From positions 1 to 64,000 of the forward strand of contig JAMPIV010004261.1 in assembly GCA_024509875.1 (NCBI GenBank): a stretch of 64,000 nucleotides of DNA, read 5' to 3'. Below, piece by piece: positions 37,375 to 49,446 of this stretch; positions within the stretch are counted from its first letter, which is position 1, and each line of letters starts with the position of its first letter. Source of the DNA: Oreohelix idahoensis (Eukaryota > Mollusca > Gastropoda > Stylommatophora > Oreohelicidae). The translations under genes and the position numbers were made by a program. Below the pieces are notes generated by a model. That model had not been told where the DNA came from. It ran no database searches and saw only the letters and a program-made list of their open reading frames with translations.

Positions 37375-39121
37375 TGTTACCGCTTTATCCACTTTGCAGT
37401 AGCAGTAACCTCTTCTGTATTGATTCCAACTTGACTGTAAACCACCAACTGATAAGACCCAATGATACAGTACGATTCTAACTCTGATACAGTAAGATTA
37501 TTCATCCAGTCTGTTGCATACTGTATATAGGCTAAATATCCATGTGTGTACTGCTGTGCTGTTACCGTGTATGATATGTGAAGGGTGTGAAGGAACAGTC
37601 ACTCACACCACGCTAGCTCACGTACGAGTCATGGAGGGTTGAACGCCTTGTTACAGTTAATGAACAGTTTAATTACACCACAACACGGTCACGATAAGGT
37701 AGACGAAACACATTTATTACAAATAAGGGAGGGAAACCTGAGGCCTGTAAACAGTAAATTAATATGAAATTAATATGAAATAAATATAAAGGTATGTTAT
37801 CAGGCACTCGCAGGAAATAAAGAAGTAGAACACCAGACAACAGAAAAACAACAGACATGAGTGGCTTACCCAGGATTTGAACACTGGACCTTCCGTGCGA
37901 CAACCCCGCCTAGGTCCAGTGTTCAAATCCTGGGTAAGCCACTCATGTCTGTTGTTTTTCTGTTGTCTGGTGTTCTACTTCTTTATTTCCTGCGAGTGCC
38001 TGATAACATACCTTTATATTTATTTCATATTAATTTCATATTAATAGACGAAACACAGCATGTTACACAGGTTATAATAGCATATGAAAACAAGGATCCA
38101 CATCGTATAATCATAATAATCCATCCGGACGACTGCTGCAATCGCAGTTCTAGTAAATAATAGGCCTCCAAATATATATGACGTCTCAGCGCAGTTTAAT
38201 CCATCTAGAAGACTGTTGCCATCGCAGTTCTAGTAAATAATAGGCCTCCAAATATATATGACGTCTCAGCGCAGTTTAATCCATCTAGAAGACTGCTGCC
38301 ATCGCAGTTCTAGTAAATAATAGGCCTCCATTATATATGACGTCTCAGCGCAGTTTAATCCATCTAGAAGACTGCTGCCATCGCAGTTCTAGTAAATAAT
38401 AGGCCTCCATTATATATGACGTCTCAGCGCAGTTTAATCCATCTAGAAGACTGCTGCCATCGCAGTTCTAGTAAATAATAGGCCTCCATTATATATGACG
38501 TCTCAGCGCACTGTCTTTAATCATAATACGGCCTGTCCAAACCTTCTGGCCTCACAATATAAGTCGACATATCAAGCACTGTACAGGCTTACCTCGAAAA
38601 CACTGGACTGACTTCTCCAGTCACGCCCAGGACACAAACACTTCAAAATGTACATAATCTTTAACCACTGGCCTGTATACTCAAAGGCCCAAGAAACATC
38701 TCCTTAATTAATACATCTCATCTGGGATAATCACACATAATATATCTCAGCATAAATGCATGTACACTGGTACACATTGAAAAACACTTTACATCTCCTC
38801 AGTGCATTCACCCAGTACACACTGACACCAAAAACATTCTCTCCCAGCACACCCCAGCTAATCACCCAAAAAGCCTGGGGCTAACTCCCCGTGAACTTTC
38901 GCTCATCGCTCAAAATTAGCTTAGCAGAAAATCATCTCACGTGGAACTCGCCACTGTGAAAAGCGTTCTGAATCTTGAAGATTCGAATGCGATACGCTCA
39001 TATATTTTTTTTAATAAATTAACAGCCAGACAACAGCTGTTCAAGTGGGACAATCATTATAATCTATTGTACATCCGAGACTCATAACGATTACTACCCT
39101 TGCTTAGATTTGGACTTATCA
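37375..39121 (-). repeat. 5' LTR (1402 bp plus SINE insertion)
   Basis: Identical to the other LTR except for about three substitutions and the 345-bp insertion event at 37713-38057. 1747 minus 345 is exactly 1402. Confidence 0.92.
37713..38044. mobile_element. Inverted SINE dimer in the 5' LTR
   Basis: Two 134-base arms (37758-37891 and 37912-38045) are perfect reverse complements as far as I can read, separated by 20 bases. They carry a tRNA-like B box (GTTCAAATCC). A single-copy tail (37713-37757) is at one end only. The 13-base duplication TAGACGAAACACA flanks it (37700-37712 and 38045-38057), so a single retro-insertion placed it. The empty site is present in the other LTR. Confidence 0.88.
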
Positions 39122-39126
39122 CTAGG

Positions 39127-40111
39127 TAGTTTCGGTTTTCGTGAAGATTTTTCCTATTTAGCATTAACTTGGAGCTCTGTGGTTTATTTGAGAGGGAACA
39201 CGCTTTACATGCTATTTTTCTTTTATTTATCTTCCCTACCCTACTCTGGCCCACTCATCCATTGATGTTAGGGTTTGCAGCATCCGAACGCGTGCCGTAG
39301 TTATATATTCTTCTGAGATCCAAAGGGTCAAGTTGTCTGCTGCCACGGGTTGCCTCCCCTTGCGTCTGGGAGTGTACAAAGAAAGAAGAAAACAAAGGCA
39401 ATGTTTAACATTATTATTATAAAAATATTATTTTAAAAACGTTATAATGCATAAGCATCGACTGCAAAAACCTACGAATAATAGTAACCATGAGCAGAGA
39501 AATAAAAATTAAAGCCAATCCAGAACAATAACACATTAAACACAATACCACGTGACCTTTGGTTTTACATTTCCGGTTTGCTGGAATTGCTAAAAATTCT
39601 ATACGTATATAATGAAAAACTGTCAATATTTATAATCATATTTGAAGAACATAAAGGTATGTTTCAGGCACTCATGAGGGTAGCTGGGAAGAAGGCCCGC
39701 TATTTTGCCCGAACGCTATTTATACGGACAAGTAACAGTATCGCTTCGACACATTGTAAAATACCCACTATCAACACTAGGGCCTAACCAAAATGAGAGA
39801 AACGTACTCAGTTCAACCTCTGACAGGTTACAGTTATGACATATAGGCTGATGCTTTAGTTTCTAATTTTATAATAAATTATGCTTACGACAATTTATAT
39901 TATGTGCAAACACACAACACTGAGACACATGACCTAGTTTATCCACCGATGACCCACAACTACTCTACATTTTAAAAAATATGTCCACGAAAATACAGAC
40001 ATAGACTTAACCACAACCATCTCCACGCTCCGAACCAGTATCACCCCCGAACCATAATAGGCACCCCCCACCCCCCAAATGCTGTCAAGAAACGAAAATG
40101 CAGACATAGAC
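39127..40111. other. No gene; small repeat fragments
   Basis: TTGCCTCCCCTTG at about 39347 is a scrap of R1, and AAAGGTATGTTTCAGGCACTC at about 39652 resembles the SINE in the LTR. At 39980-40110 the phrase CGAAAATNCAGACATAGACTTAAC occurs twice. Confidence 0.5.
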
Positions 40112-40596
40112 TTAACTCTTTGACTCCATAATTATTTCCCACCCTGTGCCATAATTATTTTTTGAAGAATTCAAAACGGAGTGTACTATCTTTTAGTGTA
40201 AATTTTATGTTAATCTTTTTCTGTGAACATGTACTTATTATATACCGAACTGTAGGGAAATGGATAGAGAATTGTAATATATAACGTCTTTGGTAGTATT
40301 AACACAAGTGTACATATTTCTCTAGCAATAACAACGAAAAACGCAAACACGCAAATCATCACACAAATTATGATAATAACATCAAAACACGCACATGTGC
40401 TGCTTAACTACAGTCAAATTAGTTGTTTAAATAGTAACGCAAGTCATTCTACAAGTTTTAAAATGTGATCTGCATTAAACGGACGATTTTTGGGGTTTAT
40501 TTATGATAAACTAAAAACAACGCTCTGAGCATTGCGCTGGCATGGCGCGTTGCATTTTGCAATGCTCAGAGCGTTGGTCTGGAGTCAAAGAGTTAA
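40112..40596. mobile_element. TTAA-flanked MITE, piggyBac-like
   Basis: TTAA at each edge is followed inward by a 13-base inverted repeat CTCTTTGACTCCA. Near the right end lies a second inverted repeat, AACGCTCTGAGCATTGC and its complement (40514-40575). The target TTAA and CTCTTTGACTCC terminus suit piggyBac. There is no transposase. Confidence 0.75.
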
Positions 40597-40980
40597 CCCC
40601 AATCCCCTGCTTCGCTCTGCATCGATGCCGCTACACCCTCTCCCCTGAACACTAACTGGCACCCACCACCTTTGCCCACAAGGCAATAAAAAATTATCCT
40701 ATCTACATACCTTCGCTTTTACATATATCATGCCGTACTTAACCTCAATGGTGTCTCTTGTGACAGCAGTATCTTAGCACACCATTTTACTGAATGTATT
40801 CACAAATATAACGTTTTTTTTCTCCAGATTGCAGGAAATATGGACAAGAAGTTTATATTCCTGGATCAGAAATTTAAATGGGAAATAAATACAGATTTTG
40901 CAGTGAGTTTTCCATTTTGTTTATTTCTTTATCACAATCTTAATACATTAATGATGAGTTAAACTGAGAGAAATTTGGAA
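40597..40980. other. No gene recognised
   Basis: Unique AT-rich sequence with no frame of note. Confidence 0.4.
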
Positions 40981-40984
40981 ATTG

Positions 40985-41415
40985 ATGGGGTTGGGGTGGC
41001 TAAGAGATATGGCATATGCCTCAAAAGATACCAGGTTCAATTCCCAGGAGAGGAAATATAATTTATGGAAACATTTTTTAGAACTAGTTGTCCTAATGAT
41101 GTCATACTCCCCCTGTCTCCTGGGTAGTGAGTTCAGATGCCTAGACTTCTCAGTTAAGGGCAAAAAAATAGGAGGTCCCATGTGCAGGTTGTGCACATTT
41201 AAAATCCCATGGTAGTTGGAAATCGTACAGAGTATGCCATAAGGTTTCTGCCCTGGCAAAATTTAAAAATTAGAAACCTGCACACCACAACAAATTTTTA
41301 TAAAATGTGCGATTCCTATTGGGATTCTCGCCAGTGCTATGCAGTCCATGCACATTGCTGAGATTCTCCTTATGTGATCTTAGGGAGGAGATCAGAACAC
41401 TGATGGAGTTGTCTG
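40985..41415 (+). mobile_element. tRNA-derived SINE
   Basis: TGGCTAAGAGATATGGC (A-box-like) and AGGTTCAATTCCCAGG (B box) lie 35 bases apart in a tRNA-like head, followed by an unrelated body. It differs from the SINE family at 48874. Confidence 0.7.
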
Positions 41416-41744
41416 TGTGCAGTGAAGATAGTCCTCAAAACCAAACCAAATCTGGTAAACCATTTCATACTTAACAATCATTGATAGCTAGGTTTTTTTT
41501 TTTTTTGGTTTTTTTTAACAGGGTAACATATGTACATGCATTACTGATTGCTACTAGCAATACCAGACCATTAGAAAACTGTTTCCTTCTATCTAACTAT
41601 AAGCATAAAACGAATGAGATTCTGTTATTAATTTTTAAACTCACAGAATTATCTTAATAGACTCAAAAGTGTATACAGCTGATAAAATTTAAACCATATT
41701 GCTGCGGAATGTTAACTGTTACTATTGTTCTTATGTAATGTGTA

Positions 41745-44155
41745 AACTCACCAGTGTGTTACTGGGGCCCAAAAGGGGAGCAAAGAATAATAACACTGTT
41801 CCCTGCCATGCATGTCGTAGAAAGCGACTAAGGAGGGTTGGGCATGGGGCTGGTTACCCCATCCTGTAAACAAATTTAAACCACAAAAAACTTCAACAAA
41901 CATGGACACGTCAATTAAGGAAAATAAAACACAGCCATCCAAGATAGGGGAAGGTCCTCTCGCAGGGAGGCGTAGGGTGCAACGAAAGGACTCTGTGTTA
42001 CTGACTAACCTTCTTTCTTCTTGGAGAACTTCCAGATTTGGCACCTGGAATGTTTGGACATTAAACAAACAAGGGGAAGTGGCACAAATAGCAGCAGAAA
42101 TGAGGGAATATGAAACAAGGTTCTGGGACTGTGTGAAACAAAGTGGAAGGGGGTAGACAAGAAGAAACTCATCACAGGTGAATTGGTGCTGTCCTCAGGA
42201 CATGAAGATGAAAGTTCACACCACAGTGACGGGGTAGTTCTTATGTTATCTAAAGAAGCACAGAAAGCACTCATTGAATGGGAAGCCATTGGACCCAGAA
42301 AAATAACAGATACTTTTAAAACAGCTAAAACAGAAAGTAAATGTCATCCAATGTTATGCACCAACCAATGACAAAGAAGAGTGTGAAAGAAGCATTTTAT
42401 ACTTGACTACAGGAAATTATGGAAAAAGTACCTTGTAAAAAGAAGAGACATCACAATTTTGATGGGTGACATGAATGCAAAGATAGGTACAGTCAACACC
42501 GGCTTTGAAGAAGTCATGGGAAAACATAGGCTAGGAGTAATGAATGAAAATGGGGAACTATTCTCAAACTTCTGTGCTTCAAATCAACTTCCTATAGGAG
42601 GAATATAAGTATATAAATCAATAAAACGGTATTGAATCACTTCTACAAATTAACGGTTCACATGAAACAAGGGATGTTTCGGGTTTTACCCTTCATCAAC
42701 CACAGTTACAAACAGGTGACAAGGACAAGATATACATATAGGTACTACAAAAACATACGATGATGAGAAACATACAGAAAATGAGCGATACAAGCAGATG
42801 GAAAAAGAAAACACCCACAGTGACGAGCAAAAAATGAACAATAATAATACAAGAAAATCGTAATACCTGAAAAAAAATCGAAATATGAAAGTAAATAATC
42901 AACGAAACGAAAAAAATGAACAAAACTATCGAACAAGTAAAAGGTCACTTAGCTAGATCCGAAGATACTTAGAATAAAACACTGAGGCGCCTATATAGAA
43001 ATCGTATAAGGAAGTGACGTATAAGATAGCGACAATAAGATACGAAATGAACCAACACAAAAACATAAGAAGATAGATCGAAAAAAAACAACAAATAAAG
43101 AAAAATGAAAAAGAGAGAAAAAGCACCAGAATTTATGCAAAATGATGTTGGATATTAAGCCCTTTTGGAGTTAAACAGCCCATTTGAAAAATAAGACGAT
43201 TCTCCAACAAAAAGCGAGTCCGGTCATCACCGACACATGAAAGGAGGCCAGTAACATGAATATCGGAATTACCTATTTATTTACTAACACTATAGGAGGA
43301 AGCACGTTTCCACATAAGAGAATACACAAGGCAACATGGATATCACCAGACCATAGAACAGAAAATCAGATTGATCATATATGCATAAACAAGAAGTTTA
43401 GATCATAATTGCAGGATCTAAAGGTATATAGAGGAGCAGATGTGGCATCAGATCACCACCTTCTGAAAGCCAAAGTAAAAATGAAACTCAAGAGATATGC
43501 AACAATGCAAAATTATAGACAACAATTTAATGTAGGACAGCTAAGAAACGAGAGACAAATTTGCAGTCACAGTATCCACCAAATTCCAAGTGCTCCAACA
43601 GCTGGAAGATGTAGAGAATACAGAAGACTATTGGCAGCAAATCAAAACTATATGGAATGAGACATGTGAAGAAATACTGGGGAAAAGGGAATTCCAACAA
43701 AAAAGGATGGATAACAACAGAAACCATCAATAAGATAAAAGACAGAAGAAACAAGGCTCAAGAAGTGTACACAGAAGCAAACAAAGAAGTAAAAAGAAGT
43801 ATCAAAAAAGACAAGAGGAAGTATATTGAGGAGTTGGCAAGAGAGGCAGAAGATGCTGTAGCCAAAGGAAATATGAGAGAACTGTATAACAGCACAAAGA
43901 AGCTAACAGGGAAATACAAGCAAACAAGTTGCTTCATGAAAGACAAGAATGGAAAACTGCTCAGCAATATGCAAGAGCAAATAAGGAGGTGGATGGAATA
44001 TTTTGAGGACCTTCTCAATAGACCAGCTCCAGATAACCCCCCAAATATCCAGCCAGCAGAAGAAGAGCTACAAATTAATGGTGAAAGACCAACGAAGGAA
44101 GAAATAAAGAAAACCATAAAGCTTCTAAGAGATGGAAAAGATTCTGGACCTGTGA
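41745..44155 (+). pseudogene. LINE family D (RTE-like), 5' and middle part
   Basis: After a leader, the plus strand encodes the start of an APE-type endonuclease (FGTWNVWTLNKQGEVAQIAA, later LSSGHEDE and VVLMLSKEAQKALIEWEAIG). Then come ILMGDMNAKIG-like sequence, the linker region (a 196-codon open frame, 43657-44247, with EVYTEANKEVKRSIKKDKRK and EIKKTIKLLRDGKDSGP) and a break just before the reverse transcriptase. Several frameshifts are present. A Penelope-like fragment is inserted at 42604-43289. The C-terminal half resumes at about 47275. Confidence 0.85.
42604..43289 (-). mobile_element. Penelope-like element, 5'-truncated 3' end
   Basis: A 12-base duplication CTATAGGAGGAA (42592-42603 and 43290-43301) flanks 686 bases. 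On the minus strand it begins with HVTGLLSCVGDDRTRFLLE and RLIFQMGCLTPKGLN, which resembles the C-terminus of Penelope-like GIY-YIG proteins, and then has a T-rich 3' UTR with TGATGAAGGGTAAAACCCGA. It shares about 290 bases with 20085-20378. The Penelope assignment is by motif only. Confidence 0.7.
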
Positions 44156-46294
44156 TGCTTAACTGTAGTTTTATTTTCAGCCGGCCCCAGTCTTCTTCTC
44201 CATGTATTATTTACTTTTTATTTATGAGGGATTACTGTAGGTTTTAATTTTATATCCGCACCAGTCTTTCTTTGTATATAATTGCGTTCATTTGAGAGTG
44301 GAGCAAGTATTATTATTAGGCTGGTAGAGTTGTCAGCTAGGAAAAACCTGCACCTACCCGGTAAATTGAGGGGTGGGGGGTAGCCTCGACCCAGGTACGT
44401 AGAAATAACACAAAATGAATCAAAGTTGATTCTGCTCACATATTCGGTAATTGGGTATGTGTAAAACTTAATTAGTTAAGTAGATAGATCTTTTTTTTTT
44501 TATGGTAGATCTGAGCACGATTAAGTAAAGTTTTCTTCTGGGAGTTTATTTAGAAGTGCCATCAGTTGCTATCTTACCATAAAACTGTAAGTTGTGCTTA
44601 TAACTTTCTGTGAATAGTAGCAATATCTATCAGGCATGTAATGGGTGTGTGAAATTAATTGTAGAAGGTTAAGTCCTTAGGCTATATCAATACTGTAATT
44701 GTGAGGTCCAATATATAGGTGACCTCGATTTGATTATAATATTTGCAGTGTAAATACGCTAGCGTATTTGTGTACGTTATTTTATTGTGCATTAAATTGT
44801 TGTATTGTCAGGAGGGGAGTGAGGGGTGTAATTAATTACGGAGATGGGATTTAATTATTCCTAGAGAGGTCTATTTTAATTTTGGGTTGAGTGATGACTC
44901 ACCAGGGCCAATCTGTAATATAAAGTAGGGCCTAGCATTTAGTACAGAGGTTTCCTTCAGTGAATGAATTGTTTTGACGCTGAGGCTGGACTAGTGTAAC
45001 AGATTAGGTCAGCCGCTGTCTGGGAGTTTTTCTACCAGACCGACATTAAGTGGGAGCGGGGTAGGAGTATTTATTATCGCTTGTGCGTAGAGGTGTGTAG
45101 GGGATAGACGGGAGTGTATGTGTTAATTGAGTTTATGTGTTGAGATTGGGAATCTTTGAATGAGTTGTTATTATTTGTTTCACAGCATTTTCACAGCACA
45201 TTGGGAGGGGGTAACCTGCCTTCCAATTTACAATGACAATTTGTCATCTCAGGAGCCAAGGGCTCGAGATATTGCCAGAGGTGAAGAGAACAGGTGATGC
45301 GGTAGTTACTGGCGCCAAGTACGTCTGCACCAGTAGAAGGAAGCAGTTCCCTTGCAGTGAAGCATTCTTCAGCGGGAGCAGATTTCTTAAAATCCTGAGC
45401 TCTAAGCTCATATTAACACACCAAAACAAAGACGTTTGGCCTGGTGTTGTCGTTTAAATTTGGCCATAATAAAGCCAACAGCCCTAAACCCAATGAAGGG
45501 TAACCGGGCAGTTGAATTAAGTTTCGTCAGCAGTGAAGCAGCTACCTTCTGAGTCAAGTACCTAAGTCTAAAAGCCCAAGTCATCAGCTACAATATTCAA
45601 GAGAGGAGATAGGGTCAACATTCCTTCCGAAGGCTTTAGATAGGAGAGACAGACGTTTTTAGAGTCAGATAGCCAGGACAGAAACAGAGGCGAGACAGAA
45701 TTTAGGAAGTTAGATAGTCAGAGCAGAGGACAGCCTCTGAGGTTGCACTGAAGAAGTCCATTAGTGGAGCAGTGTTTGTGATTGGCGGTGTAGGACTTTA
45801 GAAAGTGCTTTCAGATTGTGTGTAGGCATTTAGATATATGTCTGCAGCCGGACAGTGAAGTTAGATTTTTTTTTTTTTAATAATATATATTAGGTTAGAT
45901 AGGATTGGTGGCTCTTAAGCTAGAGATTCCACCAAGCAGATTGTTGTAATCCTTGATTTTTTTCCATACAGGTTGAACTGGAGGGGTTATATTGTCTGTC
46001 ATTTAATTGTTCTGTTTATAATTTCTGTTGTGCGACCTTGCACATTATTTATTTTTACTGTGCTATCTGATTGTTTTGTGTAAATAAACTATAAGCTGCA
46101 TACTGGATCAGTCTCTAAACTATACTGTACATATATGTTGTCTGTATAGTTGTGTCTGTGGACTTTTAGTGAAACCTTATCTCCTTTATGGTAGTCAGAG
46201 GTGGTGAGTCTTTAGCTCTTAACAAAGTCGCGAGTGGCGTGAGAGAGTCAATCTCGGTTCTCACCCTCGAAGCTTTAAGTCTCATCTTTCTTAC
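44156..46294. other. Inserted DNA of unknown type
   Basis: Replaces the reverse transcriptase N-terminal part of LINE D. G-rich runs (GGGGTGGGGGGTAG near 44370) and a possible AATAAA at about 46083 are present. No coding frame is convincing and I found no target duplication. Confidence 0.45.
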
Positions 46295-47115
46295 TGTAGT
46301 GACGTCTCTAACACTTCACTCCCCTGCATCATAAAGCTGGTCTTACTTTAGGGAAGTCTCTAACACCTCACTCCCCTGTATAATACAGCTGGTCTTACTG
46401 TAGTGAAGTCTCTAACACTTCACTCCCCTGCATCATAAAGCATGTTCATTCATAGCAGCATAATTTACAGAGGAGGCCAAAATTCTGTAATGTCATGAAG
46501 GATACTGTCAAACGGGTCTGACTGAAAAACTTTATTCCGATATGTTGCCACAAAAAGTCACGTAGTCAAGTCTCTAACACTTCACTCCCCTGTATCATAA
46601 AGCTGGTGTTATATGTAGTGAAGTCTCTAACACTTCACTCACCTGCATCATAAAGCTGGTCTTACTGCAGTGAAGTCTCTAACACTTTTCTCACCTGTAT
46701 CATAAAGCTGGTGTTATCTGTAGTGAAGTCTCTAACACATCACTCACCTGTATCATAAAGCTGGTGTTATCTGTAGTGAAGTCTCTAACACTTCACTCAC
46801 CTGCATCATAAAGCTGGTCTTACTGCAGTGAAGTCTCTAACACTTCACTCCCCTGCATCATAAAGCTGGTCTTACTGTAGTGAAGTCTCTAACACTTCAC
46901 TCCCCTGCATCATAAAGCTGGTCTTACTGTAGTGAAGTCTGTAACACTTCACTCCTATGCATCATAAAGCTAGTCTTGCTGTAGTGAAGTGTGTAACACT
47001 TCACTCCAATGTATCATAAAGCTGGTCTTACTGTAGTGAAGTCTGTAACACTTCACTCCAATGTATCATAAAGCTGGTCTTACTGTAGTGAAGTCTCTAA
47101 CTCTTCACTCCCATA
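46295..47115. repeat. 52-bp satellite, about 14 units
   Basis: The unit contains AGTGAAGTCTCTAACACTTC followed by ACTCCCCTGCATCATAAAGC and TGGTCTTACTGT. Each carries the imperfect palindrome AGTGAAGT...ACTTCACT. A non-repeat stretch of 120 bases (about 46441-46560) divides it. Single diverged units occur at about 7485, 53144 and 63305. Confidence 0.85.
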
Positions 47116-47274
47116 CAGCTATGCTTAATACATTCTTGTGCCATGCTGCCACCCCTACCTGCTAAATGCATAATAGACTAACCCCGCGCTCTTCACCCCT
47201 ACCTTCGAATGGCGAATAGACTAACCAGCAGGCAAATGTACGGGTTACGGTGTGGTCACTGAATTTCAGAATGA

Positions 47275-48290
47275 GTGATAAAAGACACAAGAACCAATAA
47301 AACATATGAAGACATGACATGCAGAGTTCTTCTTGAAGGACAGCTTACAGAACTGTTTGGGAAAAGAACAGGAGTGCGACAGTGATGCCTCTTGTCTCCA
47401 TTTCTTTTCTTACTAGCAATAGACTGGGTTATGAAAACATCGACAACACACAACAGAAATGGAATCCAGTGGACTCTGACAAAGCAGTTGGATGATCTGG
47501 ATTTTGCTGATGAATTGGCTCTTCTGTCCCATAACTGTAATCAGGTGCAGGACAAAATGAAAACACTCGATGAGAGGTCACAGCAATTGGGTCTGAAAAT
47601 ACATAGGGAAAAGACAAAAATAATGATAAAAAATGCAGGTAATGATAACAGGGTTGAACTTGAAGAAACACCAATACAAGATGTAGAATCTTGCACATAT
47701 CTTGGCAGCAATATAGACAAAGTTGGAGGGACAGACAGTGATATCAAAATAAGAATACAAAAGCAAGAAGATCTTTCATTGCATTGGGAAATATATGGAG
47801 ATCAAGAGAAATCAAGTCCAGCACGAAAATAAAAATCTTCTACTCAAATATGAAGTCAGTCCTATTGTATGGCTCTGAGACATAGAGAACAACAAAGACA
47901 ACAACAAAAAAGCTACAGACTTTCATAAATGGGTGCTTGCGTAGAATAGATGGATTAAAATGGTATGACAAGGTTACCAATGTGGAACTGATGACAAGAA
48001 CCAGACAAGTGCCAGTGGAACAAGAGATGAGAAGAAGATGATGGCGATGGATAGGACACACACTGTAGAAAACTGTTGATAGTAGTACAAGGCAGCCCTT
48101 ATGCTGGAACCCCCAGGACATGAGAGGCAGAAGTAGACCAAGAAGCACATGGAGAAGAGAGCTGGAGACAGAAGTGAAAATGATGAGGAGAACGTAGAAA
48201 GAACTTGAGATGATGGCACATGACAGGAGGACTTGGCAAGTGTTTGTTGAAGGCCTGTGCTTCTTTGGGAGCTTAGGGTAATGGATGAAT
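47275..48290 (+). pseudogene. LINE family D, C-terminal reverse transcriptase part
   Basis: Resumes at TCRVLLEGQLTELF. After TGVRQ a stop replaces G, then CLLSPFLFLLAIDWVMKTST, LDDLDFADELALLSH (catalytic YADD box changed to FADE) and GLKIHREKTKIM follow in a 146-codon open frame. A frameshift at about 47770 leads to the C-terminal motifs. About 160 residues before it are missing compared with 28535-29440. Confidence 0.85.
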
Positions 48291-48762
48291 AATTCAGCTG
48301 GACTAAAATAAAAACAAAATATTGAGTACTGATAATATTGTTGGTATAAAATAAAGAGATACAAGTTCTGTAGTTTTACTGTCAAGTGTCCCTATCCTGC
48401 TTGTTATAAGACTGATGCCAGTATTGAGCTTCTTTATATTTATTACCCAGACAACAAGAACAGTTGAAGCCAACATTTCAGATGTAACTGTTGGAATAAA
48501 ACAGGAAGTGTACTGTGAGGTGAGAGTGTAGCTTTTAAACAGACATGATTCTTGTACTTTTGTTTTATAGAAGACAAAATCTTCAGCAGTGGTTCTCAAC
48601 CTGTGGTTAATGACTCAATTTTCCATTATTGGGAAACATTCCAAAGGATCACTTCACTTATGTTTCCCTAACTTAAAGTTTTAAGTGACATATCTTTGGC
48701 TGAACTACTGTAATTAATTTTTAATTTGTCAGTTTTAGTCAATGGGTCATATCCCACCATCT

Positions 48763-49275
48763 TCCAGTGTTACATGGTATTCCATTGTTACATGTTGTTG
48801 CACTGTTACATGTTATTTTATTGTTACATGTTATTCCAGTGTTATGGTATTCCACAGTTGCATGGTATACCAGAGTATCATAGTGGTTAGTGCACTGGCG
48901 TCCGAGCTCAGTGGTCTATGGTTCGATCCCCAGATGAGGTGGGATTTTTTTAGGCCGCAAATGGCTCATGGGTCGACCCAGCCCCAAATGAGTACCAGAG
49001 CAACTCTGGGAAGGTTAAGGTGGCCGGCGTGATGCTGACCAACATCACCCCTAGTGTGCCGACGGTTGAGAAAATATGGGCCTAACACCATATTCCCAAT
49101 ATGCCTCAAAAGGGCATGTAACGGGATCCTTATGGCATACCAGTGTTACATGTTACTCCACTCTTACATGTTTTTCTTCTCTTACATGTTTTTCTAGCAT
49201 TACATAATATTCTACTGTTACATGGTATTCTACTGTTACATAGTATTCTACTGTTACACAGTATTCCACTGTTAT
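48763..49275 (+). repeat. 18-bp minisatellite, interrupted by a SINE
   Basis: Counterpart of 306-560; the SINE at 48874-49133 splits it. Confidence 0.75.
48874..49133 (+). mobile_element. tRNA-derived SINE, family S1
   Basis: Head with TAGTGGTTAGTGCACTGG (A box) and GGTCTATGGTTCGATCCC (B box), body with GCAACTCTGGGAAGGTTAAG, end GCATGTAACGGGATCC. The flanking 10-base duplication is GGTATACCAG / GGCATACCAG (one difference). It is absent from copy 1 of the duplication. Confidence 0.9.
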
Positions 49276-49446
49276 ATGTGTCACAGAATTGCCTCCACTG
49301 CTTTGCAGTAGTGGTCCAACAGTGGCCAAAACTTCTCTCGAGAAAACTTCCTTTACATTTAAATTCAATAGCTGTATATTTACTTTACATTCAAATGAAA
49401 AGGTTAATAGTATAGATAGAATATGTTTACATTTACATCTACACTG

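Larger units (their letters stand above)
29900..39121 (-). mobile_element. Complete gag-only LTR retrotransposon, 9222 bp
   Basis: Two direct repeats of 1402 bp begin TGTTACC and end CTTATCA (plus strand) and are flanked by an exact 5-bp target duplication CTAGG (29895-29899 and 39122-39126). The right one also holds a 345-bp SINE event. I see only three substitutions between the LTRs. The G-rich tract next to the left LTR is a polypurine tract in minus orientation, and the only long frame is on the minus strand, so transcription runs right to left. The internal 6073 bases encode one gag-like protein; no protease, reverse transcriptase, RNase H or integrase is visible, so a helper must supply them. 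The superfamily is unassigned. Confidence 0.9.

Noticed and set aside
42696..42948. Hydrophobic minus-strand frames as a membrane protein
   Set aside because: They lie in the T-rich 3' UTR of a Penelope-like fragment; hydrophobicity follows from the T-rich composition.
44156..46294. LTR element between the halves of LINE D
   Set aside because: G-rich runs and an AATAAA hinted at one, but no direct repeats, TG/CA ends or target duplication were visible.
48874..48930. tRNA gene
   Set aside because: A and B boxes are present but the cloverleaf is not complete, and a SINE body, an end and a target duplication follow. The same holds at 40985, 37713, 59582 and 61240.
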